Shown in pieces: positions 1 to 8,829 of a stretch of DNA of 64,000 nucleotides (within the stretch, counting starts at the first letter, position 1; the number at the start of each line of letters is the position of its first letter). The notes under the pieces are model-generated. The model did not search any database and was not told the origin of the DNA. It was given only the letters and a program-made list of their open reading frames with translations. This stretch comes from UBA5239 sp040391785 (GTDB taxonomy: Bacteria > Verrucomicrobiota > Lentisphaeria > Victivallales > Victivallaceae). The translations under genes and the position numbers were made by a program. The stretch covers positions 69,120 to 133,119 of the forward strand of contig JBEBXH010000005.1 of NCBI GenBank assembly GCA_040391785.1, given 5' to 3'.

Positions 1-19
1 ACTGGCTGCTTATGCAATT

Positions 20-1714
20 GTGATACGTTTGAAGAAAGTCAACCCGGTAATTTATTGGGGTATGGCTTTTGGGGTTGCGGCCTGGAGTGTGTTTGTGTGT
101 TGCAGGAGCCCGCTGTTTATGGAATTGCTGTTCAAACCCCTGGGTGGGGTGGGTGCGGCCTGGGCGATATTGACGGCTGGGCTCTTCGTTTGGTTATTGC
201 TGCGGAGGGTGAATTACCTGAATAAATGGATCTGGTTTGTCCTGGGGATGGCGCTTGTACTTCTGCAGATTTACACGACCCGGATCTATTTCCCCGAATA
301 TGTGAATTATGTGGACAGGGGTCATTTCGGAGTGCTGACGCAGACGATATCGATTGCGGCGTCCGGGGTTTTTGCACCGTCACAATATGGATTCTATGCG
401 TATTTCCTGTATCCGTTCTGGGCGGTATTCGGCGGTTCGGCGGTCAAGGTCAGTCTGGTTATGGGGTTGTTGTTTTTCATCGAAACCGGGGCTTTGCTGT
501 GGCTGCTGACGATGGAGACCAGAAATAAATGGCTGGTTTTTGCCGCGGCTGCCGCATTGACTTTGGTATCGGGAAGCGTCATTTCACTGCATATGGGGGA
601 TTTTGACCCTTATTTTCAGTACCATCCGATCCGGTCATTCTGGCCGTGTCTGCTGCTGCTTGCCGTTTATCTGGTGGCCGGGAGCAAAAAGAAACCGCTG
701 AAAGGCGCGGCAGTAACCGGTTTGGCCGCCGGAACCGCATTGCTGTGGAATCTGGACTCCGGACTGGTGGTTTGCCTTGCTTCGCTGGGCTGGTTTGGCT
801 GGAATGCTTTTTGCCGGCGGCAGCGCGACTGGTACCTGGCGTTGGGCGGCAATGCCGGGGGAATCGCTGTTTCCGTGCTGTTCTGGTATGGCGTTTTTTC
901 GTTGTGGAACGGCGCGCCCGTGAGCCTCAGCGGGAGTACGGAACATCAGCGGGTATTTTATATGATCGGCTATTATATGCTGCCCATTCCTTCGCTATTC
1001 AACATATGGACACTGGTGGCTCTGGTTTACGTCGTGGCCTTACTGGCCGGGGTATGGCTGGTTTACCGGAGGCCGGATGATCTCAGGGGGCAGATTTATC
1101 TGCTGGCCGGAATGCTGGGCATCGGGCTTTTCGTATATTACCAGGGGCGCTCCTCCGATGGTAACCTGATCAACGTTTCATATCTGGCATTTATCATCAT
1201 GGTTCTGTTTATCGACTCCATGTCTGCCATGATCCGGTCAACCCGGCGGACTCCGCTGATTCTGCCGTGGCTGACTATGGTCGGAGTACTGGGCATGCTG
1301 GCTGGAACATATATCTGTAATCTGCCGGTCAATGCCAAACTGGTCGGGCAGATTACCGGGCGCATTTCCGACCGCAAACCCGAATATTACGAGGATTTCA
1401 AATTCATCCAGGAACATGCGCCGGCCGATAAAATCGCCAATATCATCGGTGCCGGACAGGGTTTTTATTCAATCGAGACCGGATTGTGCCCTGGATTTCT
1501 GCCCTTCAACTATATGGAAATGATAACAGTACCCGATTTCGAATACCTGCTGGAAAACCTGGTGGTATCGCAGCGTCCGCTCTTCGTCACGGCCCGTAAG
1601 TTTGTGTACGACTGGGAGCCGCCGGAACAATACTTCAACCAATTCTTTGAGCTGAAAGCCGTCTCGCCGAGCGGCAAAGTCCGCTACTACCTCCCCAAAC
1701 CCCTGAATCAATAG
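20..1714 (+). CDS. Polytopic membrane protein, 5' end probably outside window
   Basis: The reading frame has a GTG at 20 but stays open to the window edge, and there is no Shine-Dalgarno sequence before the GTG, so the real start is probably upstream. The protein (564 aa from the GTG) has about ten hydrophobic segments over its first 430 residues, then a soluble C-terminal domain of about 125 residues. That layout resembles GT-C glycosyltransferases (ArnT/PMT type), in which a multi-pass domain uses lipid-linked sugars and ends in a periplasmic domain. I see no diagnostic catalytic motif, so the glycosyltransferase idea is only a guess. It converges with the small membrane protein gene on the minus strand, overlapping it by 7 bp at the 3' ends. 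Confidence 0.75.
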   Translation: MIRLKKVNPVIYWGMAFGVAAWSVFVCCRSPLFMELLFKPLGGVGAAWAILTAGLFVWLLLRRVNYLNKWIWFVLGMALVLLQIYTTRIYFPEYVNYVDRGHFGVLTQTISIAASGVFAPSQYGFYAYFLYPFWAVFGGSAVKVSLVMGLLFFIETGALLWLLTMETRNKWLVFAAAAALTLVSGSVISLHMGDFDPYFQYHPIRSFWPCLLLLAVYLVAGSKKKPLKGAAVTGLAAGTALLWNLDSGLVVCLASLGWFGWNAFCRRQRDWYLALGGNAGGIAVSVLFWYGVFSLWNGAPVSLSGSTEHQRVFYMIGYYMLPIPSLFNIWTLVALVYVVALLAGVWLVYRRPDDLRGQIYLLAGMLGIGLFVYYQGRSSDGNLINVSYLAFIIMVLFIDSMSAMIRSTRRTPLILPWLTMVGVLGMLAGTYICNLPVNAKLVGQITGRISDRKPEYYEDFKFIQEHAPADKIANIIGAGQGFYSIETGLCPGFLPFNYMEMITVPDFEYLLENLVVSQRPLFVTARKFVYDWEPPEQYFNQFFELKAVSPSGKVRYYLPKPLNQ

Positions 1715-2205
1715 GGCATCAGGCGCATCAGCACGAGTATCAGCGTGGCGGAACCGGCGAGTATCATATAAATCTCCATCCATGCGACGCAGCACCTGAT
1801 TGGAATCGAATCGTTATTTTTATACAGATGCATGACCGGAAAGTAATTCATGGCGATCAATGCCCCGGCGGCAGCCAGTACCACCACCACAATAATGGGA
1901 TGTTCCGCTCTAAATAAATTCAACATGACATCCATCTGGCCGAAAAATCCTGTGATTGTGCAGCCGCCCAGCAGCGATATGACCAGGCTTCCGGCCATGA
2001 ACGCAATCAAGGTTGTCTTTTTCAACGCCGGAGTCGTCTTGCCGCATAAACCCGAAACCGTGCAGCATAGTCCCAATACTGCCGGCACCGCCGCCAGACC
2101 GAAAGCAGCGACTACGCTCCATGGAGGCTCCCCGATTTCTTTCAGAAGCCATACGATAAAAAAGAGAGTGGCCACTGGTATGACCAATCCCGGAATGGTT
2201 TTCAT
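1708..2205 (-). CDS. Small hypothetical membrane protein
   Basis: About 165 aa with four or five hydrophobic segments, the first beginning within ten residues of the start (GLVIPVATLFFIVWLL). I chose the ATG at 2205 because it overlaps the TGA of the upstream gene as ATGA, the usual sign of translational coupling. A GTG at 2232 would add nine residues. No family is recognised and no catalytic residues stand out. It is co-transcribed with the unknown gene ending at 2202. Confidence 0.6.
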   Translation of the reverse strand: MKTIPGLVIPVATLFFIVWLLKEIGEPPWSVVAAFGLAAVPAVLGLCCTVSGLCGKTTPALKKTTLIAFMAGSLVISLLGGCTITGFFGQMDVMLNLFRAEHPIIVVVVLAAAGALIAMNYFPVMHLYKNNDSIPIRCCVAWMEIYMILAGSATLILVLMRLMPY

Positions 2206-2783
2206 GAAACCGGGTTTTGCTTTCTGTTCCACGATTGTTTGTCATCTCTTACGGTTATATGGGTGTGCCATTCATAACAGCAGGGGTAATCGCGGCATCT
2301 GGCTTCGACGGTTTCGGCGATTTTCCGGCAGGATTCTTTGGTGGAGAGAATCTCCAGAATCAGCCGGTCATGGAAAAATATATGGTTGCCGCCCTGCGAT
2401 TCCCAGATCTTCAAGCTGCCCGTGATCCTGCGCTCGGAATTCACCAGATGATAATCATCCTCGTCGGTGAACCCGGGCAGCTCGCAGGGCATGATGCCGC
2501 TTTCCCGGAAATTGTCCTGGACAATGATAAACAATCCGGCCGCCATGATTGCTTCCTGAATCAGTCCCGCCAGCCGTTTGTTGCAATAAAACGCACCCGG
2601 CAATTCCGGATAATACTGGTTCAGCGCAAACACCGTCCGCCAGGAGAATTCGCTTGCCGGTTCGGTTTTGGCCGCCCGCGAAAAGAAGTTGCGGATACTG
2701 AATCCGGCGCCGTCCGGACTTGCCGGCCCGGTATGAATATTGATATGGTCGCTTTTCAGGCTTCCGGTCGTTAATATGGTCAT
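2202..2783 (-). CDS. Hypothetical protein, first gene of a two-gene unit
   Basis: A soluble protein of about 193 aa with no signal peptide or membrane segment. The ATG at 2783 has AGGAG five bases upstream (2789-2793). The in-frame GTG at 2789 would overlap that site, so the ATG is preferred. The C-terminal half contains a Cys/His cluster (ARCRDYPCCYEWHTHI) that might bind metal, but I cannot link it to a known fold. Its stop overlaps the start of the small membrane protein gene by 4 nt, so the two products probably work together. Confidence 0.6.
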   Translation of the reverse strand: MTILTTGSLKSDHINIHTGPASPDGAGFSIRNFFSRAAKTEPASEFSWRTVFALNQYYPELPGAFYCNKRLAGLIQEAIMAAGLFIIVQDNFRESGIMPCELPGFTDEDDYHLVNSERRITGSLKIWESQGGNHIFFHDRLILEILSTKESCRKIAETVEARCRDYPCCYEWHTHITVRDDKQSWNRKQNPVS

Positions 2784-2973
2784 TCTCACTCCTTATGTTT
2801 CTTTCATATCAACAAATTAGACGCTGGCTCTGCCCGGTAACTTAGCCGGATTCGACAAAAATTTTAAAGATTTTTTTCCGCTGCAATAATCTATTTTTGT
2901 GAAATTCTGATGGAACTTTTTTTAGCGCCCGGAGGTCTTATTTATCATAAATATATAATGGAGAGTTGTATTG

Positions 2974-4038
2974 ATGATGAAAGGTTTATTTTTGGCTTTG
3001 GCAGTGACGATGCTGCCGCTTGGAGCGATGGCCCAGTCCGCGGCGCGCGCCATGCAGGATGAGTTTGCCGCGGTGGCGGAGAAAAGCACTCCGGCCGTGG
3101 TCGTGGTGCGTACCGGACGCCACGTGACCCGGCGTGTCCGCACCGGCAATGCTTACGAAGATTTGTACAATTATTATTACGGACGCGGCGAAGTGCGCCG
3201 TCAACTGGTGCCGACCGGGCAGGGCTCCGGCTTTTTCATCAATGAAAACGGCTATATCCTGACCAATTTCCATATCGTCAAAGATCAGGAATATTTTCAG
3301 GTGACGCTGCACGACGGGCGCGAATTCGACGCCGTGCTGGCCGGCGAGGACCCGCTCTCCGACCTGGCGGTACTGAAAATCGACGCCAAGGAGAAATTTC
3401 CGTTCCTGACCTTTGCCGATTCGGACAAAGTCAAGCCCGGTTATTGGGCGATCGCCATCGGGGCGCCGTTCAGCCTCTCCTATACGGTGACAGTGGGCGT
3501 GGTCAGCCACAACCGGCGTACCGTGGGGATGAATCCGCATGAGAATTTTATCCAGAGCGACGCCTCGATCAACCCCGGAAACAGCGGCGGCCCGCTGCTC
3601 GATATCGACGGCAAGGTGATCGGGGTCAACGACTTTATCCTGACTCCACAGGGCGGCAACATCGGCCTGAGCTTCGCCATCGCGGGCAACCTGGCCAAGC
3701 GCATCGGCGAGGACCTGATCAACTATGGCAAGGTCGAGCGCTCCTGGATTGGCGTGGGCATGGCTGAACTCTCCGCGACCGCCAAAAAAGAGTTCAATTT
3801 GCCTTATGGCGTGGTGATTAATCAGCTTTACCGCAATTCACCGGCGCAGCGCGACGGCCTGAAAACCGGCGACATCATCCTTGAAATCGACGGTCTGAAA
3901 GCCGATCAGCTGAACCAGGTGCGCCTTCAGATCCTGTCGCACCGTCCCGGCGAAAAAATCAAGTTCCTGATCAAACGCGACAACAAAGAACAGGAAATAA
4001 CCGTCACCGCCGGCACCATGCCCTCGCAAGCCGGCTGA
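2974..4038 (+). CDS. HtrA/Deg-family serine protease with one PDZ domain
   Basis: A periplasmic trypsin-like (S1C) protease of about 354 aa. A signal peptide (LFLALAVTMLPLGAMAQS) is followed by the protease domain. The triad is visible in the usual spacing: His in TNFHIV (about residue 100), Asp in DPLSDLAVL (about 130) and Ser in NPGNSGGPLL (about 204). One C-terminal PDZ domain (roughly 255-345) makes it DegS-like in length rather than DegP-like, which has two. The start is ATG 2974, with GGAGAG at 2960-2965; a TTG at 2971 is also in frame. Its known role would be quality control of envelope proteins. The stop codon lies in the loop of the first hairpin of a repeat array. Confidence 0.95.
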   Translation: MMKGLFLALAVTMLPLGAMAQSAARAMQDEFAAVAEKSTPAVVVVRTGRHVTRRVRTGNAYEDLYNYYYGRGEVRRQLVPTGQGSGFFINENGYILTNFHIVKDQEYFQVTLHDGREFDAVLAGEDPLSDLAVLKIDAKEKFPFLTFADSDKVKPGYWAIAIGAPFSLSYTVTVGVVSHNRRTVGMNPHENFIQSDASINPGNSGGPLLDIDGKVIGVNDFILTPQGGNIGLSFAIAGNLAKRIGEDLINYGKVERSWIGVGMAELSATAKKEFNLPYGVVINQLYRNSPAQRDGLKTGDIILEIDGLKADQLNQVRLQILSHRPGEKIKFLIKRDNKEQEITVTAGTMPSQAG

Positions 4039-4116
4039 TGCCGGTCGGAATTGGTCGGCACTGCGTGCCTGAATTGACCGGAGCCTCTGGCTCCTGAATT
4101 GGAGAATTGGAGAATG
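4031..4116 (+). repeat. GAATTGG-linked hairpin repeat, copy 1
   Basis: Three short hairpins follow one another: CCGGC/GCCGG (4031-4044, loop TGAT holding the stop codon), GGCAC/GTGCC (4057-4069) and GGAGCC/GGCTCC (4080-4094). They are separated by GAATTGRYC linkers, and the array ends in two GAATTGGA units (4095-4116). A second array with the same layout and linkers but different stem sequences lies at 45551-45620, also at a gene's 3' end. The structure could serve as an RNA 3'-end or mRNA-stabilising element like REP sequences. Confidence 0.75.
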
Positions 4117-4139
4117 AAAAATCGAAAAAATCAAAGAAC

Positions 4140-4341
4140 AGGAGTTGCTTAATTCGTAATTCTCAATTCGTAATTCGTAATTGAATCAGACCCATCCCCC
4201 CTCCGCCCCCGGCGGCCGTCCCCCCTTGCGGCCCCGGGGGTCTTTTCTTTTGCCGATTTTGTCCAGTTTTTTGCCTGTTTTGTCAAGGTTTTTTGTCTTG
4301 ATCCGGGGTATAGTAATAGGTAACACAGGAGAACTGTACAT
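4140..4341. other. Intergenic stretch upstream of rhaA
   Basis: Together with the hairpin repeat this gap runs just over 300 bases without a gene. It starts with TTCGTAA heptamers (about 4150-4183). A C/G-rich block with dyad symmetry (about 4188-4250) is then followed by a T-rich run and could terminate htrA transcription. Repeated TTTTGTC motifs follow (about 4258-4298), then a TATAGT box near 4309 that may be the rhaA -10. No convincing -35 is seen. Confidence 0.4.
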
Positions 4342-5592
4342 ATGAAAAAGATCGAAAAACTTTATCAGTTGGCTAAGGAACGTTATCAGGAAATGGGCGT
4401 CGATGCGGATGCCGCAATGGAAAAACTGGCGCAGACCCCGATCTCGTTGCACTGCTGGCAGGGCGACGACGTGGGCGGCTTTGAAAACACCGATGGCGGG
4501 CTCACCGGCGGCATCCAGGTCACCGGCAATTATCCCGGCCGCGCCCGCACCCCGCAGGAACTCCGCGCCGACCTCGATTTCGTCTTTGGCCTGATCCCCG
4601 GCAAGCACCGCGTGAACCTCCACGCCATCTACGCCGAAGCCAAGGGCAAAGTCGAACGCAATGCGCTCGAGCCGAAGCATTTCCAGAACTGGATCGACTG
4701 GGCCAAGGCCAACGGTCTCGGACTGGATTTCAACCCGACTTTCTTCTCGCATCCGTTGTCCGATAACGGCACGCTGAGCAGCGCCGACGCCGCCGTCCGC
4801 AAGTACTGGATCGAGCACGGTATCGCCTGCCGCAAAATCGCCGAATCCATGGGCAAGCAACTCGGCAAAACCTGCGTCACCAACTTCTGGACCCCGGATG
4901 GCAGCAAGGACATCCCCGCCGACCGCTTTTCGCCGCGCAAGCGCCTGAAGGATTCGCTGGACCAGATCTTCGCCGAAAAAATCAATCCGAAATACAACCT
5001 TGACGCCGTCGAATCCAAGCTGTTCGGCATCGGCGCCGAGTCCTATACCGTCGGTTCCCACGAGTTCTATATGGGTTACGCCGTGGCCAACAAAAAAGTG
5101 CTGTGCCTCGACGCCGGCCACTTCCATCCGACCGAAGTCATTTCCGACAAACTGTCGTCCGCGCTGCTGTATCTGGATGACGTACTGCTGCACGTGAGCC
5201 GCGGCGTCCGCTGGGACAGCGACCACGTGGTGACCATGAACGACGAGCTCATTGCCATTGCCGAGGAAATCGTGCGCCACGGCTTCCAGAAGCGCGTTCA
5301 TATCGGCCTGGATTATTTCGACGCCAGCATCAACCGCATTGCCGCGTGGACCATCGGCACCCGCAATATGCTGAAAGCCCTGCTGTACGCCATGCTCGAG
5401 CCGAGCAAACAGCTCAAGGACATGGAGCTGAAAGGCGACAACACCGGCCGGTTGGCGATGTTCGAAGAAATGAAGAGCATGCCGTTCGGCGCGATCTGGG
5501 ATTACTACTGCGCGAAGAACAACGTCCCGGTCGGCATCGGCTGGCTGGAAGATGTCCGCAAGTACGAAAAGAAAGTACTGGCGAAGCGCTGA
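4342..5592 (+). CDS. rhaA: L-rhamnose isomerase
   Basis: Converts L-rhamnose to L-rhamnulose, the first step of cytoplasmic rhamnose catabolism (EC 5.3.1.14). The 416-aa length matches the E. coli enzyme (about 419). Family signatures run through the whole length: SLHCWQGDDVGGFE near the N-terminus, ESKLFGIGAESYTVGSHEFY, then CLDAGHFHPTE and RWDSDHVV, which carry the metal-binding and catalytic Glu, Asp and His residues of the TIM barrel. GGAGA precedes the ATG. Rhamnulokinase and the aldolase are not adjacent, so the pathway genes are dispersed. A strong hairpin terminator follows. Confidence 0.97.
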   Translation: MKKIEKLYQLAKERYQEMGVDADAAMEKLAQTPISLHCWQGDDVGGFENTDGGLTGGIQVTGNYPGRARTPQELRADLDFVFGLIPGKHRVNLHAIYAEAKGKVERNALEPKHFQNWIDWAKANGLGLDFNPTFFSHPLSDNGTLSSADAAVRKYWIEHGIACRKIAESMGKQLGKTCVTNFWTPDGSKDIPADRFSPRKRLKDSLDQIFAEKINPKYNLDAVESKLFGIGAESYTVGSHEFYMGYAVANKKVLCLDAGHFHPTEVISDKLSSALLYLDDVLLHVSRGVRWDSDHVVTMNDELIAIAEEIVRHGFQKRVHIGLDYFDASINRIAAWTIGTRNMLKALLYAMLEPSKQLKDMELKGDNTGRLAMFEEMKSMPFGAIWDYYCAKNNVPVGIGWLEDVRKYEKKVLAKR

Positions 5593-5609
5593 TCTTGAGC
5601 CTTGTTTTA

Positions 5610-5654
5610 CGGACCTGTCGGACGAGTCGGACTTGTCGGACAGGTCCGTTTTTT
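5610..5654. terminator. Rho-independent terminator between convergent genes
   Basis: A perfect 10-bp stem (CGGACCTGTC at 5610-5619 with GACAGGTCCG at 5639-5648) is followed by TTTTTT. The loop contains GTCGGAC units at 9-bp spacing. It serves rhaA and, read on the other strand, may also end transcription of the S41 peptidase gene. Confidence 0.85.
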
Positions 5655-7449
5655 ATTGCTTGGCGATCAGTTCGAGGACCTTGCGCATGAAGGGGTCTTT
5701 GGTCAAGAGCCAGTCGGTGCGGTCCTTGCCGGTGTCGGTGTTCCAGTATTCGACGAACTCCGGGCCGGTCATTTCGACCGGGACCTCAACGTTTCCATGA
5801 AAAGTGTCCGCCGCCGTCTTGCAGTCCGAGATATCGGCGTTGATCTCGACCGAGAAAATCAATCCGGAATTCGGCAGCGCCATCTGCAGCGGGTCGATCC
5901 CTTTGCCCAAACCCACCGGGCTCGGGAAGCCTACTGAAATCATCGAATCGTTGCGGTTCGCCACGGCAAGCAGGCCACCCGCCGAGGAGTAGATATCCTC
6001 CACGATCAGATAGATCGGGCAGGTGAGTTTCAAGGAGTTCTCCGCCGGGGCGATGTTGCCCTGTCCGGTCGAAAGCAGGAACTTGCCGTCGCCGAGATAC
6101 GGCAGGTCTTCACCGACCATTTCGTCAACTTTCGAGGGGTCACTGCCGGTTGTGCCCGGGAAGATCTTTCGCATTACTTCCACATGCCGCTTGGTGTAGG
6201 CCCGCACTTCCGGGGAGTCCAGGGCCGCCGAGGCATTTCTGTAAGTGATATTTTCCGCGGTCAGCAGTCCGAGGATTTTCATCCAGACCAGATCGCTGCC
6301 GCCGGGGTTGAAGCGGACGTCGAGGACCACCGCGCGAATCTCTTTGTCTTTGCCGGTATCGATGATATTCTTTTCGTAGAATGGAATATCCTGCTGGTTC
6401 ATCTGGGGGATACGGATATAGAGTATTTTTTGTGCCGGAAAATAGTGTACGGCCTTCGGCATTGAAGTTGGCGAATTGGAGGGGTAAAATGCGAGGAGCG
6501 GCTTGTCGGATTTGGTATCCAGGGTCACGGTTTCGCCGGTCGGGGTTTTGAAGGTGAATTCCGTGAATTTCTGATTCAGCACGGCATAGAAATTGTCACC
6601 GATATTGTTGAATGCTACTCCGTAGAAAATCCGGTGTTTGAAGTCGTACCGGTTGAGCTTGTCCTGAACCAGCGGCAGCAGTTCCTGCGGGGACTTGCCG
6701 TCAATGCTCATAAGCTCTGAACCATAGGGAAGCTCCTGCTTTCCATGCGTGTGCTTCACGCCGCTGTAGAATTTGCCGTCGTGGTATTTGAGGCGGAAAG
6801 GGCCGGCATCGGATAACTCAAGCATACTCAGCTGGGTCAGAGCCGATAGAGCGGTGTCGAATTCGCGTTCCGAAAGCGGATAAAGTTCTTTGATGATCGG
6901 ATTTTTGAGCATTTGACGCGGAATTGCGCTGATCCACAGGTGGTTGCCCTTGCACGCCATCAGCGCGTCGCCGATCAGTTTCGCATATTCGACCGGAGAT
7001 TCTGTGCCGGTGATTTTGGCGCGGTACTCCGCCAGCTTTGCCCAAACGTCGAGGCCGAACAGCTCCTGATTGGCTTTGGCCAGCGGAAACGTGGCGCGGA
7101 GCTTGGCGACCATGAAGTCGAAGTCGTCGAGCATTTGTGTTTTGTCCAGCTGCGGCAGGTCCACGTCCGGGATCTCCTTGATATCGCGCACTTTGCCGGA
7201 TTCATCGATCGTGAGCGCCAAACGCCCGGCCCCTTTTTCGAACTGACACCGGGCGTTGAACAGTTTCAGACCTTTGCCTTCGGAAATCTCTTTGATCTCG
7301 CTGATCTTCTGATACGCCCCGAACTGTTTTTCCAGATTGGAACGGGGGGCCTTGGCGGCGGCCACGGCTTTCTCCACGGTACTCTCGTCGGCGACAGAGG
7401 CGAAACAGATCGCCAGCAGGGTCATAGAGCATATTTTCACAAAGTGCAT
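5653..7449 (-). CDS. Secreted S41-family (C-terminal processing) peptidase
   Basis: 598 aa with an N-terminal signal peptide (MTLLAICFASVA). The C-terminal half matches the tail-specific protease core: the strand-turn AVVLDVRFNPGG and the nucleophile region IVEDIYSSAGGLLAVANR, where the second Ser of YSS is the likely catalytic residue. The preceding 300 residues contain no clear PDZ domain, as in many stand-alone S41 proteins. GGAGA lies 6 nt before the ATG at 7449. It is transcribed divergently from the LacI-type regulator and is not part of that operon. Its substrate is unknown. Confidence 0.8.
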   Translation of the reverse strand: MHFVKICSMTLLAICFASVADESTVEKAVAAAKAPRSNLEKQFGAYQKISEIKEISEGKGLKLFNARCQFEKGAGRLALTIDESGKVRDIKEIPDVDLPQLDKTQMLDDFDFMVAKLRATFPLAKANQELFGLDVWAKLAEYRAKITGTESPVEYAKLIGDALMACKGNHLWISAIPRQMLKNPIIKELYPLSEREFDTALSALTQLSMLELSDAGPFRLKYHDGKFYSGVKHTHGKQELPYGSELMSIDGKSPQELLPLVQDKLNRYDFKHRIFYGVAFNNIGDNFYAVLNQKFTEFTFKTPTGETVTLDTKSDKPLLAFYPSNSPTSMPKAVHYFPAQKILYIRIPQMNQQDIPFYEKNIIDTGKDKEIRAVVLDVRFNPGGSDLVWMKILGLLTAENITYRNASAALDSPEVRAYTKRHVEVMRKIFPGTTGSDPSKVDEMVGEDLPYLGDGKFLLSTGQGNIAPAENSLKLTCPIYLIVEDIYSSAGGLLAVANRNDSMISVGFPSPVGLGKGIDPLQMALPNSGLIFSVEINADISDCKTAADTFHGNVEVPVEMTGPEFVEYWNTDTGKDRTDWLLTKDPFMRKVLELIAKQ

Positions 7450-7469
7450 GATCAGTCTCCTTTTTTCAT

Positions 7470-7497
7470 ATTCTACTCATATCGTATTATAAGTCAA
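7470..7497 (-). promoter_or_regulatory. Sigma-70 promoter for the S41 peptidase gene
   Basis: On the minus strand, TTGACT (7497-7492) and TAGAAT (7475-7470) are separated by 16 bp, about 20 bases upstream of the ATG at 7449. Confidence 0.55.
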
Positions 7498-7696
7498 GAC
7501 CCGGAACGAATATTTCCCGAAATATGTTTTCGCATGGCGATTTTCTTGTTATTTCGAAATTAATTGACTAATTTTTTTGATTGAATATGTCATTTTTGAG
7601 CTTGATGATGAGTGACATCAGATTTTGTCCGGGTTAATTTCGTGTCATATGAAATAATTATTTTGCAAATTAATTAATTATTTTTCAAATGGGTTA
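7498..7696. other. AT-rich divergent intergenic region
   Basis: The gap between the divergent S41 and lacI-type genes spans 7450-7757. Between the two promoters it is AT-rich and contains an AATTAATTAATT run (about 7670-7680). No ORF, RNA gene or repeat family is recognised. Confidence 0.5.
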
Positions 7697-7724
7697 TTGA
7701 CATTTCCGGATTTCCGGTTATAAT
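7697..7724 (+). promoter_or_regulatory. Consensus sigma-70 promoter with operator-like palindrome in spacer
   Basis: TTGACA (7697-7702) and TATAAT (7719-7724) are both perfect, with a 16-bp spacer. Inside the spacer CCGGA-TT-TCCGG (7706-7717) is a perfect inverted repeat. Repressors of the LacI type commonly bind such sites, so autorepression by the adjacent regulator is likely. Confidence 0.8.
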
Positions 7725-7763
7725 TTATGACAGGACCAGTAAAAAACTGGATGGACGGTGAAT

Positions 7764-8792
7764 ATGTCAATTGTGGAAATAGCACAGCAGGCGAATGTCA
7801 GCGTGAGTACGGTATCGCGGTATTTCAATAAACCGGCCACCGTATCGCCGAAAATTGCCTCGAAAATCAAAACGGTGGCCGATAAAATCAATTATCAGCC
7901 CAAGGTGGTCCGTCCCGGGCCCAAGGTGGCCAGCCGGGTTGGAATCAGGACCGGCGCCATCGCATTTCTCTCGCTGTATGATTTTTCCAATGAAATGCTG
8001 CGGAAGCCGGCGATGCCGATCCTGATCGGGAGCATTCAGCAGGAATTGCTGAACCGGCAGCTTTCGTTATTCTGGGGGCAGGTCGACAAAAACGGCAATC
8101 TGCCGGAATGCATTTCCTCGCGCTACTGCGACGGCGTCATTCTCTACGGCCGCTCGGAAAACCCCGAAGTGCAGAACCGCGTGAGGCGGAAACTGGCCGA
8201 CATTCCGGCCGTATGGTGTTTCCGTGAGCATATGGACGATGACCACTGTTTCGATCATATTTTTTATGATAATACGACGGTGGGAGCGATTGCGGCGGAT
8301 TATCTGGCGGCCAAGGGGCATAAAAATGTGGCGGTATTCAATACGACGCCGAAGCATACGGCTTATAAGGTCCGCGTGGAGAGTTTCACCGGCCGCGCCG
8401 CCGCAGTGGGCATGAAATGTAAATCGTTCGAAGTAGCCGGGAAAATGGCAACTCTTCCCATTGACGTGATCTTCCGCTCACTGGCGGAGGAATTCGTGCG
8501 CGGGGGCAAGGGCACGAGCGGGGCGTTTTTCTGCGTGGATCAGGATATGCTCGGCATTTATGTGGAGCTGCTGACCGCGGGTTACAAGGCGAAAAATCTG
8601 GATATGATCGGCTGCAATGCGGACGAGGTCGCCCTGCAGTACATATCGCCGCGCCCGGCCACGATCGACATCAAAATCAACCAGCTCGGCAAAATGGCCG
8701 TGGATCAGTTGCTCCGCCGCATTAACGGCGATAACTATGGCTCTACAAGTGAAATTTTTATCAAACCGGAATTAGTCAAGGGAGAACGTTAA
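7764..8792 (+). CDS. LacI-family transcriptional regulator
   Basis: About 342 aa. The N-terminal helix-turn-helix IVEIAQQANVSVSTVSRYFN and the hinge region are typical of LacI/PurR proteins. The remainder is a periplasmic-binding-protein-like sensor (GVILYGR, CVDQDMLGIYVELLTAGYKAKNLDMIGCN). The start is ATG 7764; a GTG at 7758 adds two residues. The stop is one base before an alternative start of the pseudopilin gene, so the two are co-transcribed. It probably senses a sugar derived from the polysaccharide handled by the downstream operon and binds the palindrome in its own promoter. Confidence 0.93.
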   Translation: MSIVEIAQQANVSVSTVSRYFNKPATVSPKIASKIKTVADKINYQPKVVRPGPKVASRVGIRTGAIAFLSLYDFSNEMLRKPAMPILIGSIQQELLNRQLSLFWGQVDKNGNLPECISSRYCDGVILYGRSENPEVQNRVRRKLADIPAVWCFREHMDDDHCFDHIFYDNTTVGAIAADYLAAKGHKNVAVFNTTPKHTAYKVRVESFTGRAAAVGMKCKSFEVAGKMATLPIDVIFRSLAEEFVRGGKGTSGAFFCVDQDMLGIYVELLTAGYKAKNLDMIGCNADEVALQYISPRPATIDIKINQLGKMAVDQLLRRINGDNYGSTSEIFIKPELVKGER

Positions 8793-8829
8793 AATGTTGG
8801 AAAAAATCGGACAAAAGGGGAAAACATTT

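Noticed and set aside
4186..5301. Long minus-strand ORF (371 codons) opposite rhaA
   Set aside because: Antisense shadow of a clear L-rhamnose isomerase. The translation has no family motif, and GC-rich codon use often leaves the opposite strand open.
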